Positions 24,530 to 34,410 of a stretch of DNA of 50,979 nucleotides are shown here, piece by piece (the first letter of the stretch is position 1; each line of letters opens with the position of its first letter). The position numbers and the translations under genes are program-made. The DNA comes from Streptomyces sp. SM10. Lineage in GTDB: Bacteria > Actinomycetota > Actinomycetes > Streptomycetales > Streptomycetaceae. A model generated the notes under the pieces. The model saw nothing but the letters and a program-made list of their open reading frames with translations. It was not told the DNA's origin and made no database searches. Where the stretch lies: NCBI RefSeq assembly GCF_002910915.1, contig NZ_NEUF01000128.1:1-50979 (forward strand). Reading direction: 5' to 3'.

Positions 24530-25603
24530 ATGGGTCCCCATCCTGCGGTCGCGGCGATACGCCTGGCGGTCCGCCGCGTACTCCACGACGTCGTCACCGA
24601 ACACCACCGTCACACCGAACAGGCCGGACGCGCCGAGTTCGCCGAAGCAGGGGCGGGCGGGCGGTGTTCGACGCTCCCGGAACGGCCGGACACCCCGCTG
24701 GTGCTCGTCGCGTGCTCCGGGGGCGCCGACTCCATGGCCCTCGCCTCCGCCCTCGCCTTCGAGTCGCGCAAGCTCCCTGTCCGCGCCGGCGGCATCACCG
24801 TCGACCACAACCTCCAGCCCGGCTCCGGACTCCGCGCCGACGAGGTCGTCGCCCGCCTCGCCGAGATGCACCTCGACCCGGTCGAGGCCGTCGCCGTGCA
24901 CGTCGGCCGGGACGGCGGGCCCGAAGCCGCCGCCCGCGACGCCCGCTACGCCGCCCTCGACGCGGCGGCGGAGCGCCACGGCGCCGCAGCCGTCCTCCTC
25001 GGCCACACGCGCGACGACCAGGCCGAGACCGTCCTGCTGGGCCTCGCCCGCGGTTCCGGCATCCGCTCCCTCTCCGGGATGGCCGCCGCCTCCGGCCCCG
25101 CCGGCCGCTACCGCCGGCCCTTCCTCCAGCTCGACCGGCAGACCGCCCGCAAGGCCTGCCTGGTCCAGTCGATCCCCGTGTGGGACGACCCCCACAACGT
25201 CGACCCCGCCTACACCCGCTCCCGGCTGCGCCACGAGGGCCTGCCCGCCCTGGAGAAGGCGCTGGGCAAAGGCGTGGTGGAAGCCCTCGCCCGTACGGCG
25301 CAGCTCTCCCGCGACGATGCCGACGCGCTCGACACCTGGGCCGCCGAGGCCGCCGGATCGGTCCGTGACGACGACGGACGGCTGGAGTGCGCCAAGCTCT
25401 CCGTCCTGCCGCCCGCGGTGCGCCGCCGGGTGCTGCGCCGGGCCGTGATCGATTCCGGGTCTCCCGCGGGTTCGCTCTTCGCCCGCCACATCGAGGAAGT
25501 CGACCGGCTCATCACCGGATGGCGGGGCCAGGGCGCCATCAACCTGCCCGGCCGCGTCGAGGTCCGGCGGCAGGGTGGCAGACTGGTGATTCGGCAGAGC
25601 TGA
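24530..25603 (+). CDS. tilS: tRNA(Ile)-lysidine synthase
   Basis: 357 residues from ATG 24530 with GAAGGG 8 nt upstream. The PP-loop SGGADS at 63-68 binds ATP; the downstream [29 protein letters not shown] and [24 protein letters not shown] are conserved TilS segments. The C-terminal domain is short, as usual in actinobacteria. It attaches lysine to C34 of tRNA-Ile(CAU), which converts the anticodon to read AUA. It is 83 bp before hpt; a tilS-hpt-ftsH order is widely conserved. Confidence 0.95.
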   Translation: MGPHPAVAAIRLAVRRVLHDVVTEHHRHTEQAGRAEFAEAGAGGRCSTLPERPDTPLVLVACSGGADSMALASALAFESRKLPVRAGGITVDHNLQPGSGLRADEVVARLAEMHLDPVEAVAVHVGRDGGPEAAARDARYAALDAAAERHGAAAVLLGHTRDDQAETVLLGLARGSGIRSLSGMAAASGPAGRYRRPFLQLDRQTARKACLVQSIPVWDDPHNVDPAYTRSRLRHEGLPALEKALGKGVVEALARTAQLSRDDADALDTWAAEAAGSVRDDDGRLECAKLSVLPPAVRRRVLRRAVIDSGSPAGSLFARHIEEVDRLITGWRGQGAINLPGRVEVRRQGGRLVIRQS

Positions 25604-25686
25604 AGCGCAAGCGGCTGAAGAGCAGGCGAAACGCCGGTCCGGCCCGGGCAGCGGCCCGGTCCGGCAGGGCAGAGAAAGAGACGCTG

Positions 25687-26241
25687 GTGAACGAGAAGGA
25701 CATGGGCACCGACCTTCAGTCGGTGCTCCTCACCAAGGAAGAGATCGACGCGAAGCTCGTCGAGCTGGCAGCGAAGATCGACGCGGAGTACGCGGGCAAG
25801 GACCTGCTCATCGTCGGCGTGCTCAAGGGCGCGGTGATGGTGATGGCGGACCTGGCCCGCGCACTGTCCACCCCCGTCACCATGGACTGGATGGCCGTCT
25901 CGTCGTACGGCGCCGGCACCCAGTCCTCGGGCGTCGTCCGGATCCTCAAGGACCTCGACACCGACATCAAGGGCAAGCACGTCCTGATCGTCGAGGACAT
26001 CATCGACTCCGGTCTGACGCTGTCCTGGCTGCTGACCAACCTCGGCTCGCGCGAACCCGCGAGCCTGGAGGTCTGCACGCTGCTCCGCAAGCCGGATGCC
26101 GCCAAGGTCGCGATCGACGTGAAGTGGGTCGGCTTCGACATCCCCAACGAGTTCGTCGTCGGCTACGGGCTGGACTACGCGGAGAAGTACCGCAACCTTC
26201 CCTTCGTCGGTACGCTCGCCCCCCACGTCTACGGCGGCTGA
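25687..26241 (+). CDS. hpt: Hypoxanthine phosphoribosyltransferase
   Basis: 184 residues from GTG 25687; an in-frame ATG at 25702 lies too close to its only A/G-rich site. [18 protein letters not shown] is the pyrophosphate-binding region. [18 protein letters not shown] is the PRPP loop with adjacent acidic residues, and [31 protein letters not shown] contacts the purine and Mg. It salvages hypoxanthine and guanine to IMP and GMP. It lies between tilS and ftsH. Confidence 0.95.
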   Translation: MNEKDMGTDLQSVLLTKEEIDAKLVELAAKIDAEYAGKDLLIVGVLKGAVMVMADLARALSTPVTMDWMAVSSYGAGTQSSGVVRILKDLDTDIKGKHVLIVEDIIDSGLTLSWLLTNLGSREPASLEVCTLLRKPDAAKVAIDVKWVGFDIPNEFVVGYGLDYAEKYRNLPFVGTLAPHVYGG

Positions 26242-26442
26242 GGCGACCCGGCCCGGCCCAACCCGGCCGGACTCCCGGGAACCCTCATGGCGTTCGGGCC
26301 GTTGGAGCCTTCGAAGACGGGTTTGTCGTACCTCCCCTGCGGTCACGGGTGACAATGCTGGGGTACCGTCCGAAGAACAGTCTTTTCTCACAGCAGCATT
26401 TACCTACGGGCAGGAGGGACGGGGCGACTTCGCTCCGTATGG

Positions 26443-28491
26443 ATGGACGTGAAGCGATACTTCCGTGGGCCGGTCATGTGGATCGTGCTGGCCGTCCTCG
26501 CCGTGGTCGTGTTGATGCAGGTCGTCGGCTCGTCCGGCGGCTACAAGACGGTGGACACCGGCAAGGTGATCCAGGCGATCAGCAAGAACCAGGTGGAGCA
26601 GGCCAAGCTGACCACCGGTGACGAACAGATCCTGAAGATCGAGCTGAAGGACAAGCAGAAACTCGAGGGCGAGTCCGGCAGCAAGTTCCAGGCGAGCTAC
26701 ATCGGCAACCAGGGTGTCGAGCTCGCCGACACGCTGCAGAAGAAGTTCGAGAGCGGTGACATCGAGAAGGGTTACACCGTCTCGCCGTCGAAGCAGTCCC
26801 CGTTCGTCTCGATCCTTCTCTCGCTGCTGCCCTTCGTCCTGATCGTGGTCGTGTTCCTGTTTCTGATGAATCAGATGCAGGGCGGCGGCTCCAAGGTCAT
26901 GCAGTTCGGCAAGTCCAAGGCCAAGCTGATCACCAAGGACACGCCGAAGACGACGTTCACCGATGTGGCGGGGTCGGACGAGGCCGTCGAGGAACTGTAC
27001 GAGATCAAGGAATTCCTCCAGGAGCCGGCGAAGTTCCAGGCCGTCGGAGCCAAGATCCCCAAGGGCGTCCTGCTGTACGGGCCGCCCGGTACGGGTAAGA
27101 CGCTGCTCGCACGCGCCGTCGCGGGCGAGGCGGGTGTCCCGTTCTACTCGATCTCCGGTTCCGACTTCGTCGAGATGTTCGTCGGTGTCGGTGCCTCCCG
27201 TGTCCGTGACCTCTTCGAGCAGGCCAAGGCGAACGCTCCGGCGATCGTCTTCGTCGACGAGATCGACGCCGTCGGACGCCACCGCGGTGCCGGTATGGGC
27301 GGCGGTCACGACGAGCGCGAGCAGACGCTCAACCAGCTGCTCGTCGAGATGGACGGCTTCGACGTGAAGGGCGGCGTCATCCTGATCGCCGCCACGAACC
27401 GGCCGGACATCCTGGACCCGGCGCTGCTGCGTCCCGGGCGTTTCGACCGGCAGATCGCCGTCGACCGACCGGACATGCAGGGCCGCCTCGAGATCCTCAA
27501 GGTGCACCAGAAGGGCAAGCCGGTAGCGGAGGACGTCGACCTCAACGCGGTCGCCCGTCGTACGCCCGGCTTCACCGGTGCCGACCTGTCGAACGTGCTG
27601 AACGAGGCCGCGCTCCTCACGGCGCGCAGCAACAAGAAGCTGATCGACAATCACATGCTCGACGAGGCCATCGACCGCGTCGTGGCGGGTCCGCAGAAGC
27701 GGACCCGGATCATGTCCGAGAAGGAAAAGAAGATCACCGCGTACCACGAGGGCGGACACGCCCTGGTCGCGGCGGCCTCACCCCAGTCGGACCCGGTCCA
27801 CAAGATCACGATCCTCTCCCGCGGCCGTGCCCTCGGTTACACGATGGTGCTCCCGGAGGAGGACAAGTACTCCACGACGCGCAACGAGATGCTCGACCAG
27901 CTGGCGTACATGCTGGGCGGGCGCGCGGCCGAGGAGCTGGTCTTCCACGACCCGACCACCGGTGCTGCGAACGACATCGAGAAGGCCACCGCAACGGCCC
28001 GCGCGATGGTCACGCAGTACGGCATGACCGAGCGCCTCGGTGCGATCAAGTTCGGTGGAGACAACACCGAGCCGTTCGTGGGCCGGGAGATGGGCCATCA
28101 GCGCGACTACTCGGAAGAGGTCGCGGCGCTCGTCGACGAAGAGGTCAAGAAGCTCATCGAGACCGCCCACAACGACGCGTGGGAGATCCTCGTCGAGAAC
28201 CGGGACATCCTCGATGCCCTGGTCCTCGAGCTTCTCGAGAAGGAGACCCTCGGCAAGGAGCAGATCGCCGAGATCTTCGCCCCGATCGTGAAGCGCCCGG
28301 CCCGTCCGGCGTGGACCGGTTCCGCCCGGCGTACTCCGTCGACGCGTCCGCCCGTGCTCTCTCCCAAGGAGCTGGCCCTCACCAACGGCAGCGCCAATGG
28401 TTCGGGAACTCCGGAGATCGCTCCGACGGACATGACGAAGAACACCGGCACCTCCACGGAGGCGCTCCCCGAGGATCGCCCCGAGAGCTAG
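26443..28491 (+). CDS. ftsH: ATP-dependent zinc metalloprotease FtsH
   Basis: 682 residues, ATG 26443 ([15 protein letters not shown]). The AGGAGGG at ~26412 is too far for a standard ribosome site, so initiation context is unusual. Two membrane helices (~11-28 and ~121-142) flank an extracytoplasmic domain. The AAA module has Walker A GPPGTGKT (213-220), Walker B IVFVDEID (268-275) and the second region of homology [24 protein letters not shown]. The zinc site is HEGGH (435-439). The tail after ~620 is Pro/Ser/Thr-rich and variable. It degrades membrane and soluble regulators at the inner membrane. A hairpin terminator follows. Confidence 0.97.
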   Translation: MDVKRYFRGPVMWIVLAVLAVVVLMQVVGSSGGYKTVDTGKVIQAISKNQVEQAKLTTGDEQILKIELKDKQKLEGESGSKFQASYIGNQGVELADTLQKKFESGDIEKGYTVSPSKQSPFVSILLSLLPFVLIVVVFLFLMNQMQGGGSKVMQFGKSKAKLITKDTPKTTFTDVAGSDEAVEELYEIKEFLQEPAKFQAVGAKIPKGVLLYGPPGTGKTLLARAVAGEAGVPFYSISGSDFVEMFVGVGASRVRDLFEQAKANAPAIVFVDEIDAVGRHRGAGMGGGHDEREQTLNQLLVEMDGFDVKGGVILIAATNRPDILDPALLRPGRFDRQIAVDRPDMQGRLEILKVHQKGKPVAEDVDLNAVARRTPGFTGADLSNVLNEAALLTARSNKKLIDNHMLDEAIDRVVAGPQKRTRIMSEKEKKITAYHEGGHALVAAASPQSDPVHKITILSRGRALGYTMVLPEEDKYSTTRNEMLDQLAYMLGGRAAEELVFHDPTTGAANDIEKATATARAMVTQYGMTERLGAIKFGGDNTEPFVGREMGHQRDYSEEVAALVDEEVKKLIETAHNDAWEILVENRDILDALVLELLEKETLGKEQIAEIFAPIVKRPARPAWTGSARRTPSTRPPVLSPKELALTNGSANGSGTPEIAPTDMTKNTGTSTEALPEDRPES

Positions 28492-28503
28492 CCCCCTGCC
28501 CGA

Positions 28504-28538
28504 CCTGGTGTGGCCCCTGTCACGGGGGCTCCACCAGG
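28504..28538 (+). terminator. Terminator of ftsH
   Basis: CCTGGTG (28504-28510) pairs with CACCAGG (28532-28538), and GCCCC inside pairs with GGGGC across a 2-by-2 internal loop; it starts 12 bp after the ftsH stop. Confidence 0.7.
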
Positions 28539-28675
28539 CCCGGAATGGATGCCGCGCCCCCCAGGTTCTAGCCTGTGGGGGCGCGGCTATTTCGTATGCC
28601 TGCGCTGTGCCCGCCGTATGTCCGTGAGGTCCTGGTGGGCCCGCGCGTGTGACTGCACAGAGGAACGAGGCACAG

Positions 28676-29281
28676 ATGACCGACCCGGTGACGCTGGACG
28701 GCCAGGGCTCGATCGGCGTATTCGACGAGAAGCGGGCCGAGTCCGCCGTACGCGAGCTCCTCATCGCGGTCGGCGAGGACCCCGACCGTGAGGGACTGCG
28801 TGAGACCCCGGGGCGAGTGGCGCGGGCGTACAAGGAGATCTTCGCGGGCCTCCACCAGGAGCCCGAGGACGTCCTGACGACCACGTTCGACCTCGGCCAC
28901 GACGAGATGGTGCTGGTCAAGGACATCGAGGTGTACAGCACCTGTGAACATCACCTGGTGCCGTTCCACGGTGTCGCGCACGTCGGGTACATCCCGGCGA
29001 CCTCCGGCAAGATCACGGGGCTCTCGAAGCTGGCGCGGCTGGTCGATGTCTACGCCCGCCGTCCCCAGGTCCAGGAGCGGCTCACCACACAGGTCGCCGA
29101 GTCCCTGATGGCGATACTGGAGCCGCGCGGGGTCATCGTGGTCGTCGAGTGCGAGCACATGTGCATGTCGATGCGCGGAATCCGCAAGCCCGGGGCCAAG
29201 ACGCTCACGTCCGCGGTGCGCGGACAGCTGCGCGATCCGGCGACGCGCGCCGAGGCGATGAGCCTCATCATGGCGCGCTGA
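28676..29281 (+). CDS. folE: GTP cyclohydrolase I
   Basis: 201 residues from ATG 28676 with GAGG 6 nt upstream. The zinc-binding [20 protein letters not shown] and the downstream [19 protein letters not shown] are the family signatures, and [19 protein letters not shown] is conserved. It makes 7,8-dihydroneopterin triphosphate from GTP, the first committed folate step. The remaining folate genes folP, folB and folK are 1.1-3.6 kb away on the opposite strand. Confidence 0.96.
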   Translation: MTDPVTLDGQGSIGVFDEKRAESAVRELLIAVGEDPDREGLRETPGRVARAYKEIFAGLHQEPEDVLTTTFDLGHDEMVLVKDIEVYSTCEHHLVPFHGVAHVGYIPATSGKITGLSKLARLVDVYARRPQVQERLTTQVAESLMAILEPRGVIVVVECEHMCMSMRGIRKPGAKTLTSAVRGQLRDPATRAEAMSLIMAR

Positions 29282-29388
29282 GAAGACGGACGGGAGCCGG
29301 TGCGGGAGCGATGAGTTCGCGGGGCGGGGAGAGTCGACCGTAGGGGAAGAGGCCGGACGGCCGGATCCACGAGGAAAGGAGCTTCCCG

Positions 29389-29739
29389 ATGTCCTACACC
29401 CATGTGCTGGCCGTTGCGCCCGTGATGGCCATCGAGCCGGCGGTGGAGTGGTACGAGCGGCTTCTCGGCCGCCCTGCCGACACCAGGCCCATGGACGGGC
29501 TGGCCGACTGGCACATCTCCCCGCACGCCTGGCTCCAGGTGTTCCGGGCGCCCGAGCAGGCCGGAGGAGCGCTGGTGAATCTGGTCGTCGACGACCTGGA
29601 CCGGACGCTCTCGGACCTCGCGGAGCGGGGGATCACGGCCGGGGAGACCCAGCCCGGGTCGCGCGGTGTGCGGTTCGCCGCCGTCCATGACCCCGACGGC
29701 AACCGGGTCACCCTGATCGAGAACCCGGTGGCCGACTGA
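29389..29739 (+). CDS. VOC (glyoxalase/bleomycin-resistance) family protein
   Basis: 116 residues, ATG 29389 with AAAGGAG about 8 nt upstream. It is one VOC unit with paired beta-alpha-beta-beta-beta modules: MSYTHVLAVAPVMAIEPAVEWYERLLGRP at the N-terminus and VRFAAVHDPDGNRVTLIENP at the C-terminus. A second unit must come from dimerisation. Members bind small ligands or metals; no specific function can be given. It lies 107 bp after folE. Confidence 0.82.
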   Translation: MSYTHVLAVAPVMAIEPAVEWYERLLGRPADTRPMDGLADWHISPHAWLQVFRAPEQAGGALVNLVVDDLDRTLSDLAERGITAGETQPGSRGVRFAAVHDPDGNRVTLIENPVAD

Positions 29740-29740
29740 C

Positions 29741-29779
29741 GGGGCCGGACTGCGGGGCCGGACTGCGGGGCCCGGCTGA
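29741..29779. repeat. 13-bp tandem repeat in a convergent intergenic region
   Basis: GGGGCCGGACTGC is repeated exactly at 29741-29753 and 29754-29766, with a degraded third copy at 29767-29779. It starts just after the VOC stop codon. It looks like slippage; its GGCC/GGCCC content may also fold as a weak terminator. Confidence 0.7.
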
Positions 29780-29806
29780 CGGGTCCGGCTCGCGGCGCCC
29801 GACGGG

Positions 29807-30292
29807 TCAGGCGGCCTGGGCCGAGTTCCTGTCCTCGTCGCCGTCCTCCGGGAGGCGGCAGACGCGCTCCAGGAACAGGGCGGCCGCGATGACGCCGATG
29901 CCCGCGAGCACGGCCGCGCCCGCGTAGATGGCCTGGTCGCGGCGGGGCGGGATGTCGAGGAAGCCGAGCAGGAAGATGCCCGTGCCGCCGTACATCCCGG
30001 CGACCAGTGCCGCGACCAGTGCGCTCGCCTGGCCGAAGACCAGGGCGCGGGCCGCCATCAGCGGCTCCACGCCCTTCGCCCCGGGGCGACGCTCCCGCTG
30101 GGCGCGCAGCCGTGCCCGGATCGACAGGGCCGTGGCCAGCAGGACGACGGCGATCACGGCCAGCACGATGGGTGCGGCGAGCGGCACGCTCGGGAGTGTC
30201 CCCAGGGAGTCCCAGAGGCGGGCCGCGCCCCAGGACAGCACGCCGGCTCCCACGAGGAGTCCGGCGAGGAGCCCGAGCCGTAGTTGCTTCAC
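29807..30292 (-). CDS. DUF3180 membrane protein
   Basis: 161 residues, ATG 30292. Four membrane helices are visible (~5-25, ~38-58, ~85-105 and ~125-145), with the internal Arg-rich loop RARLRAQRERRPGAKGVEPLMAARALVFGQASA between the second and third. DUF3180 is an actinobacterial family of unknown function, regularly located just after folK, as here (65-bp gap). It probably ends the folate operon transcript. A link with folate metabolism is only positional. Confidence 0.88.
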   Translation of the reverse strand: MKQLRLGLLAGLLVGAGVLSWGAARLWDSLGTLPSVPLAAPIVLAVIAVVLLATALSIRARLRAQRERRPGAKGVEPLMAARALVFGQASALVAALVAGMYGGTGIFLLGFLDIPPRRDQAIYAGAAVLAGIGVIAAALFLERVCRLPEDGDEDRNSAQAA

Positions 30293-30357
30293 CGAGAGTG
30301 CCGCCCTTCGCCGCCGTGTCCGTGTCGTTCGCCCGTAGTGGCTCCTGAGCCTAACGA

Positions 30358-30969
30358 CTACTCGGGGAGACGGAGTTCCAGGTCGGGGCGGGGAAGCACT
30401 CCGTCGCGGCCCAGGCCGGCCAGCAGGTCGGCGACCGGGCCGGCGCCGGGGAGCTGGGCCTCCGGGTCCACGTCCTGCCAGGGGGCGAGCACGAAGGCTC
30501 GCTCGCGGGCGCGCGGGTGCGGAAGGGTCAGCAGCGGGTCGTCGGAGACCACGTCGGCGTACGACACGATGTCGACGTCGATGGTGCGGGGACCCCAGCG
30601 CTCCTCACGGACCCGGTCGAACGCCTCCTCGATGGCCTGGCCGCGCTCCAGCAGGGAGGAGGGGGGCAGGGTCGTCTTCACGACGATCACCGCGTTGAAG
30701 TACGACGGCTGGGTGCCCGGGTCGACGCCCCAGGGCTCCGTCTCGTAGACGGGGGAGACCGCCTTGACCCGGAGGCCGGGGGTGTCCTCCAGGGCGTCGA
30801 TGGCCCCCTGGAGCGTCTCCAGCCGGTTGCCGAGGTTCGAGCCGAGGGAGATCACGGCCCGTTTGGGGTTGGACAGCGTGACATCGGCGGCGTCGACCTG
30901 CTCGACCACGGCCGCGGGAACCGGCTGTACGGTCGGGTCGCTCTGACCCTCGGTGGAAAATGCGGTCAT
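30358..30969 (-). CDS. folK: 2-amino-4-hydroxy-6-hydroxymethyldihydropteridine diphosphokinase
   Basis: 203 residues from ATG 30969. The extra N-terminal 36 residues are non-conserved. The enzyme begins at AVISLGSNLGNRLETLQGAIDAL and continues with YFNAVIVVKT, RWGPRTIDVDIVSYADVV and LTLPHPRARERAFVLAPW, all HPPK signatures. It transfers pyrophosphate from ATP to hydroxymethyl-dihydropterin. It overlaps folB by 4 bp (ATGA), indicating coupling. Confidence 0.95.
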   Translation of the reverse strand: MTAFSTEGQSDPTVQPVPAAVVEQVDAADVTLSNPKRAVISLGSNLGNRLETLQGAIDALEDTPGLRVKAVSPVYETEPWGVDPGTQPSYFNAVIVVKTTLPPSSLLERGQAIEEAFDRVREERWGPRTIDVDIVSYADVVSDDPLLTLPHPRARERAFVLAPWQDVDPEAQLPGAGPVADLLAGLGRDGVLPRPDLELRLPE

Positions 30970-31325
30970 GCTCGGCTCCGGGTGATGGTGATGGTCACGT
31001 CGTCGAAGGGGACGGTGATCGGTGCGTCCGGCTTGTGGACGACGACCTCGACCTCCTGGACACCTTCGTGCTTGAGGCACTGCTGCGCGATGCGTTCCGC
31101 GAGGGTCTCGATCAGGTCCACCGGCTCACCCTTGACGACATCGACGACCTCCTCCGCGACCACGCCGTAGTGAACGGTCTTCGACAGGTCGTCGGCGGCT
31201 GCCGCGGGTCGGGTGTCGAGGACGAGCACCAGGTCCACGATGAAGGTCTGGCCCTCTTCCCGTTCTCTGGGGAAGACACCGTGGTGCCCACGGGCCTTGA
31301 GGCCGCGCAGCGCGACACGATCCAC
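30966..31325 (-). CDS. folB: Dihydroneopterin aldolase
   Basis: 119 residues from GTG 31325 with GGAG about 9 nt upstream; a GTG at 31334 overlaps that site. VALRGLKARGHHGVFPREREEGQTFIVDLVL is the substrate-binding segment, and VKGEPVDLIETLAERIAQQCL contains the conserved Glu and Leu positions; the DV(T)ITITR tail matches the family. It splits dihydroneopterin to hydroxymethyl-dihydropterin and glycolaldehyde. It overlaps folK by 4 bp. Confidence 0.94.
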   Translation of the reverse strand: MDRVALRGLKARGHHGVFPREREEGQTFIVDLVLVLDTRPAAAADDLSKTVHYGVVAEEVVDVVKGEPVDLIETLAERIAQQCLKHEGVQEVEVVVHKPDAPITVPFDDVTITITRSRA

Positions 31326-31348
31326 GCGAATCACTCCTGCTTTTCGTC

Positions 31349-31360
31349 GTCTCCGGAGAC
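31349..31360. promoter_or_regulatory. Perfect 12-bp palindrome upstream of folB
   Basis: GTCTCCGGAGAC begins 24 bp upstream of the folB start, in the 192-bp gap after the NTF2-like gene. It could be an operator or a chance palindrome; no protein is proposed. Confidence 0.25.
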
Positions 31361-31517
31361 ACCTGACCGCGTGCGGGCGGTGAAGTGCCGTCTTTCGAAT
31401 CTACCCGCGAGCACCGACAGCACCCGCCCGCGGGGGCGCGGCCCGGCCCGGCAGGGGCTGGTAGCCGCGTATACCCCGGGATCGGGGAGCCCAATCCCCG
31501 CAGTCCGCTCCGTCCGC

Positions 31518-32000
31518 TCAGGCGGTCGGTTCCTCGTCCTCTTCCTCACCGGCTTCGGCCAGTACGGGGGAGCCGTGGTGGGACCAGAGCTTCCAGCCGT
31601 CCGGTGTGCGCCGGAACACATTGGTGGCGACGACGAGCTGGCCGACGAGCGGGCCGAGCGCGTTGCCGTCCTCCGCCGGGCCCCCGCTGAGGATGTTCTC
31701 GGTGCAGGTCACCAGGGCGGTGTCACCGGTCATGGCGACGCCGACATCGGTCAGGAAGAACTGGATGTACTCGGTGTTCGCCATGATCAGGGCGTAGCTC
31801 CGCAGCACCTCGCCGCGGCCGGTGAGCACGGGCCAGCCGGGGTGGACACAGGAGACGGTGAGGTCCTCGCCGGGCAGCCACAGGCCGGAGAGCTCGTCGA
31901 GGTCGCCGCGTTCCATCGCCTCGTAGAAGGCGGTGTTGGCCTGTTCGACCGAGGCGATGTCGGCGGCCGCCTCCTCGTGCTCGTCGCGCGGGGGGCTCAC
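31518..32000 (-). CDS. NTF2-like / SnoaL-fold protein of the folate operon
   Basis: 160 residues, GTG 32000, overlapping the folP stop by 4 bp. The fold is evident in VEQANTAFYEAMERGDLDELSGLWLPGEDLTVSCVHPGWPVLTGRGEVLRSYALIM, then TDVGVAMTGDTALVTCTENIL and VATNVFRRTPDGWKLWSHHGSPV. Such NTF2-like proteins recur between folP and folB in Streptomyces. Some members are enzymes (ketosteroid isomerase type), others bind ligands. Nothing in the sequence gives the reaction, but strict coupling to folP suggests a pterin- or pABA-related task. Confidence 0.85.
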   Translation of the reverse strand: MSPPRDEHEEAAADIASVEQANTAFYEAMERGDLDELSGLWLPGEDLTVSCVHPGWPVLTGRGEVLRSYALIMANTEYIQFFLTDVGVAMTGDTALVTCTENILSGGPAEDGNALGPLVGQLVVATNVFRRTPDGWKLWSHHGSPVLAEAGEEEDEEPTA

Positions 32001-32857
32001 GCGGCTCCCTCGACGGCGCGGGCGACGCGTACCGCGTCCGCCGTGGGCCGCACCGCGTGCACGCGGACGGCCCAGGCGCCCGCGGCGGCCGCGAGGGCGG
32101 AGATCGCCGCCGTGGCGGCGTCACGTTCCCGGGCGGGTGGCGGGGCGGCGCCCTCGCCTGCCAGGACATGGCCGAGGAACCGCTTGCGGGAGGCGGCGAC
32201 GAGCAGGGGCCTGCCCAGATCGTGCAGCCGGTCGAGGTGGGCGACGAGCGCGAGGTCCTGGGCGGCGTCCTTGGCGAAGCCCAGCCCCGGGTCTATCACC
32301 AGCTTCTCGGGGTCCACCCCGCCGTCGATCACTGCCTCCACGCGCGCACGGAGTTCCGTGACGACCTCGCCGACGACGTCCGCGTAGACGGCGCGGCTGT
32401 TCATCGACTCGCTGAAGCCGCGCCAGTGCATGACGACGAAGGGCACTCCCGCGTCGGCCACGACCCGGATCATGGCCGGGTCGGCGAGGCCCCCGCTCAC
32501 GTCGTTGACCAGCGTGGCGCCGGCGGCGACGGACTGCTCGGCGACGCCGGCCCGCATGGTGTCGACGGAGACGGTGACGCCTTCCGCGGCCAGCCCCCGC
32601 ACCACGGGGATCACCCGCCGCAGCTCCTCCGCCTCGTCCACCCTGCTCGCTCCCGGGCGGGTCGACTCACCGCCGACGTCGATCAGGTCCGCGCCCTCGG
32701 CCGCCAGTTCGAGGCCATGCTTGATCGCCGCCGTGGTGTCGAACCAGTGGCCTCCGTCGGAGAAGGAGTCGGGCGTCACATTGACGACTCCCATGACCGC
32801 GCAGCGGTCCCACTCCGGCAGACCCCGCACCGTGCCCCGTCCTCGCAACGTACTCAT
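31997..32857 (-). CDS. folP: Dihydropteroate synthase
   Basis: 286 residues, ATG 32857. The pterin-site signatures VMGVVNVTPDSFSDGGHWFD and ADLIDVGGESTRPGA are intact, as are LVNDVSGG, VVMHWRG, LVIDPGLGFAKD and the C-terminal VRVHAV. It condenses hydroxymethyl-dihydropterin pyrophosphate with p-aminobenzoate and is the sulphonamide target. It is first in the minus-strand operon folP, NTF2-like, folB, folK, DUF3180. The 236 bp upstream are very G/C-rich and contain the terminator of the convergent ABC gene; I see no clear promoter boxes. Confidence 0.96.
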   Translation of the reverse strand: MSTLRGRGTVRGLPEWDRCAVMGVVNVTPDSFSDGGHWFDTTAAIKHGLELAAEGADLIDVGGESTRPGASRVDEAEELRRVIPVVRGLAAEGVTVSVDTMRAGVAEQSVAAGATLVNDVSGGLADPAMIRVVADAGVPFVVMHWRGFSESMNSRAVYADVVGEVVTELRARVEAVIDGGVDPEKLVIDPGLGFAKDAAQDLALVAHLDRLHDLGRPLLVAASRKRFLGHVLAGEGAAPPPARERDAATAAISALAAAAGAWAVRVHAVRPTADAVRVARAVEGAA

Positions 32858-33057
32858 GCGACCAGCCTAGGCCCGTGAAGGGCGGGGCCGGGCCGCTCCC
32901 GCGTGGCCGTCGCCGCCGGATCCGCCGCCGGCGGCGCGGCACCGTCCCCGGGAGGGCCCTGCGGGGGGTCCGCCGCTCCGGGATCCGTCCGCGCCCCGTT
33001 CGGCCGGACGGATGCCGAGGGCCGGGAGGGAGCGTCGGCGGCTGGGAGGCGGGGGGG

Positions 33058-33075
33058 CCGGGCGGGAGCGCCCGG
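33058..33075 (-). terminator. Hairpin after the osmoprotectant ATPase gene
   Basis: CCGGGCG-GGAG-CGCCCGG: a perfect 7-bp stem with a 4-nt loop, 19 bp beyond the stop codon at 33094 on the minus strand. The surrounding G-runs may strengthen it. Confidence 0.55.
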
Positions 33076-33093
33076 GCCGGGAGGCGGCGGCCC

Positions 33094-34269
33094 TCAGGGG
33101 GAGCCGACGCCCGCCACCGTCTCCACCGCGACCTCGGCGCGCGACACGTCCTGGGCATCCGCGTCGATCGAGCGGCGCAGCGCCTCGTGGAGCCGGGCCG
33201 GGGTGAGGACACCGAGGAAGCGGCCGGAGCCCTCCTTGTCGATGACGGCGATCCACCCCGCGTCGTGCTGGAGCATGGTGGCGAAGGCCTGCTTGAGCGG
33301 TGCGCCGAGCGGGAGCCAGGCCTCCATGCGCCGGGCTTGCTCACGGACCGTGCCTTCGGCGGACACCCCGTCGTCCGCGGGGATCCAGCCGTGCAGCTTG
33401 TCCTGGCCGTCCAGGACGACCGCCCAGCGCGCGCCGTCGGCCCGGAGCCGCTCGGTGGCCCTGGCCAGCGGATCGTCGAGGTGGACGACCGGCGGCTGGT
33501 CCAGGTCGCTCTCCTCGATGGGCGTGACCGAGAGCCGCTTCAGGCCGCGGTCCGCCCCGACGAAGTCGGCGACGTACGGCGTGGCCGGAGCCCCGAGCAC
33601 CGTGGCTGGGGTGTCGAACTGCTCGACGCGGCCCCGGCCGTACACTGCGATCCGGTCGCCGAGACGGACGGCTTCCTCGATGTCGTGGGTGACGAACAGC
33701 ACGGTCTTGTGCACCTGCGCCTGCAGTTTCAGGAATTCGTTCTGCAGCCTTTCCCGTACGACCGGGTCCACCGCGCCGAAAGGCTCGTCCATCAGCAGGA
33801 CCGGGGGATCGGCGGCCAGGGCGCGGGCCACGCCGACCCGTTGGCGCTGACCGCCGGAAAGCTGCTCGGGATAGCGGCCGCCATAAACGGAAGGATCCAG
33901 TCCGACAAGATCGAGCAGTTCGGCCGCTCGCTTCCTGCCCTTTTCCCTTCCCCAGCCGAGGAGATGGGGAACGGTTCCCGTGTTCTCCAGGACCGTTCGG
34001 TGCGGGAAGAGGCCGACCTGCTGGATCACGTAGCCGATTCGGCGGCGGAGTCTGACGGGGTCCATGGCGGATATGTCGTCCCCGTCGAGGAATATCCGGC
34101 CGTCGGTCGGTTCGATCAGGCGGTTCACCATTTTCATGGTGGTGGTCTTGCCGCATCCGGAAGGCCCGACGAGCGTGACCAGTTCACCCTCGGCGACCTC
34201 GAAGGAAAGGTCGTCGACGGCGGTGGTGCCGTCCGCGTACCGCTTGGTGACGTGCTCGAAACGGATCAT
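33094..34269 (-). CDS. Osmoprotectant (betaine/carnitine/choline) ABC transporter ATPase with CBS domains
   Basis: 391 residues, ATG 34269. Walker A is GPSGCGKTT (~37-45), the signature LSGGQRQRV and Walker B VLLMDEPFGAVDP; the D-loop and switch His (VLFVTHDIEEAV) follow. Residues ~250-385 form a C-terminal CBS pair, with a second CBS visible as APLKQAFATMLQHDAGWIAVIDKEGSGRFLGVLTPARLHEAL. In OpuA/OpuC systems this pair senses ionic strength. It energises the two permeases encoded divergently at 34411 and 35134. The 141-bp divergent region holds CGACA/TGTCG arms around 34318-34340 but no promoter I can call. Confidence 0.92.
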   Translation of the reverse strand: MIRFEHVTKRYADGTTAVDDLSFEVAEGELVTLVGPSGCGKTTTMKMVNRLIEPTDGRIFLDGDDISAMDPVRLRRRIGYVIQQVGLFPHRTVLENTGTVPHLLGWGREKGRKRAAELLDLVGLDPSVYGGRYPEQLSGGQRQRVGVARALAADPPVLLMDEPFGAVDPVVRERLQNEFLKLQAQVHKTVLFVTHDIEEAVRLGDRIAVYGRGRVEQFDTPATVLGAPATPYVADFVGADRGLKRLSVTPIEESDLDQPPVVHLDDPLARATERLRADGARWAVVLDGQDKLHGWIPADDGVSAEGTVREQARRMEAWLPLGAPLKQAFATMLQHDAGWIAVIDKEGSGRFLGVLTPARLHEALRRSIDADAQDVSRAEVAVETVAGVGSP

Positions 34270-34410
34270 GATTCCCCAGTGTGACGCGGGTTCTGTGAAG
34301 GCCATGTTGCCGGAATACGACAGCCTCGGCGATTGTCGGTGGTCGAGGATAGGGTCATCCAGGACCGGACCCGGGGCGGCGTCGCGAGGGCACACAGGAG
34401 GTGGGGGCGG

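Noticed and set aside
32858..33093. Hidden gene in the G-rich gap upstream of folP
   Set aside because: Frames here are Gly/Arg/Pro-rich in every phase with no ribosome site; the segment holds only a terminator and presumably the folP promoter.
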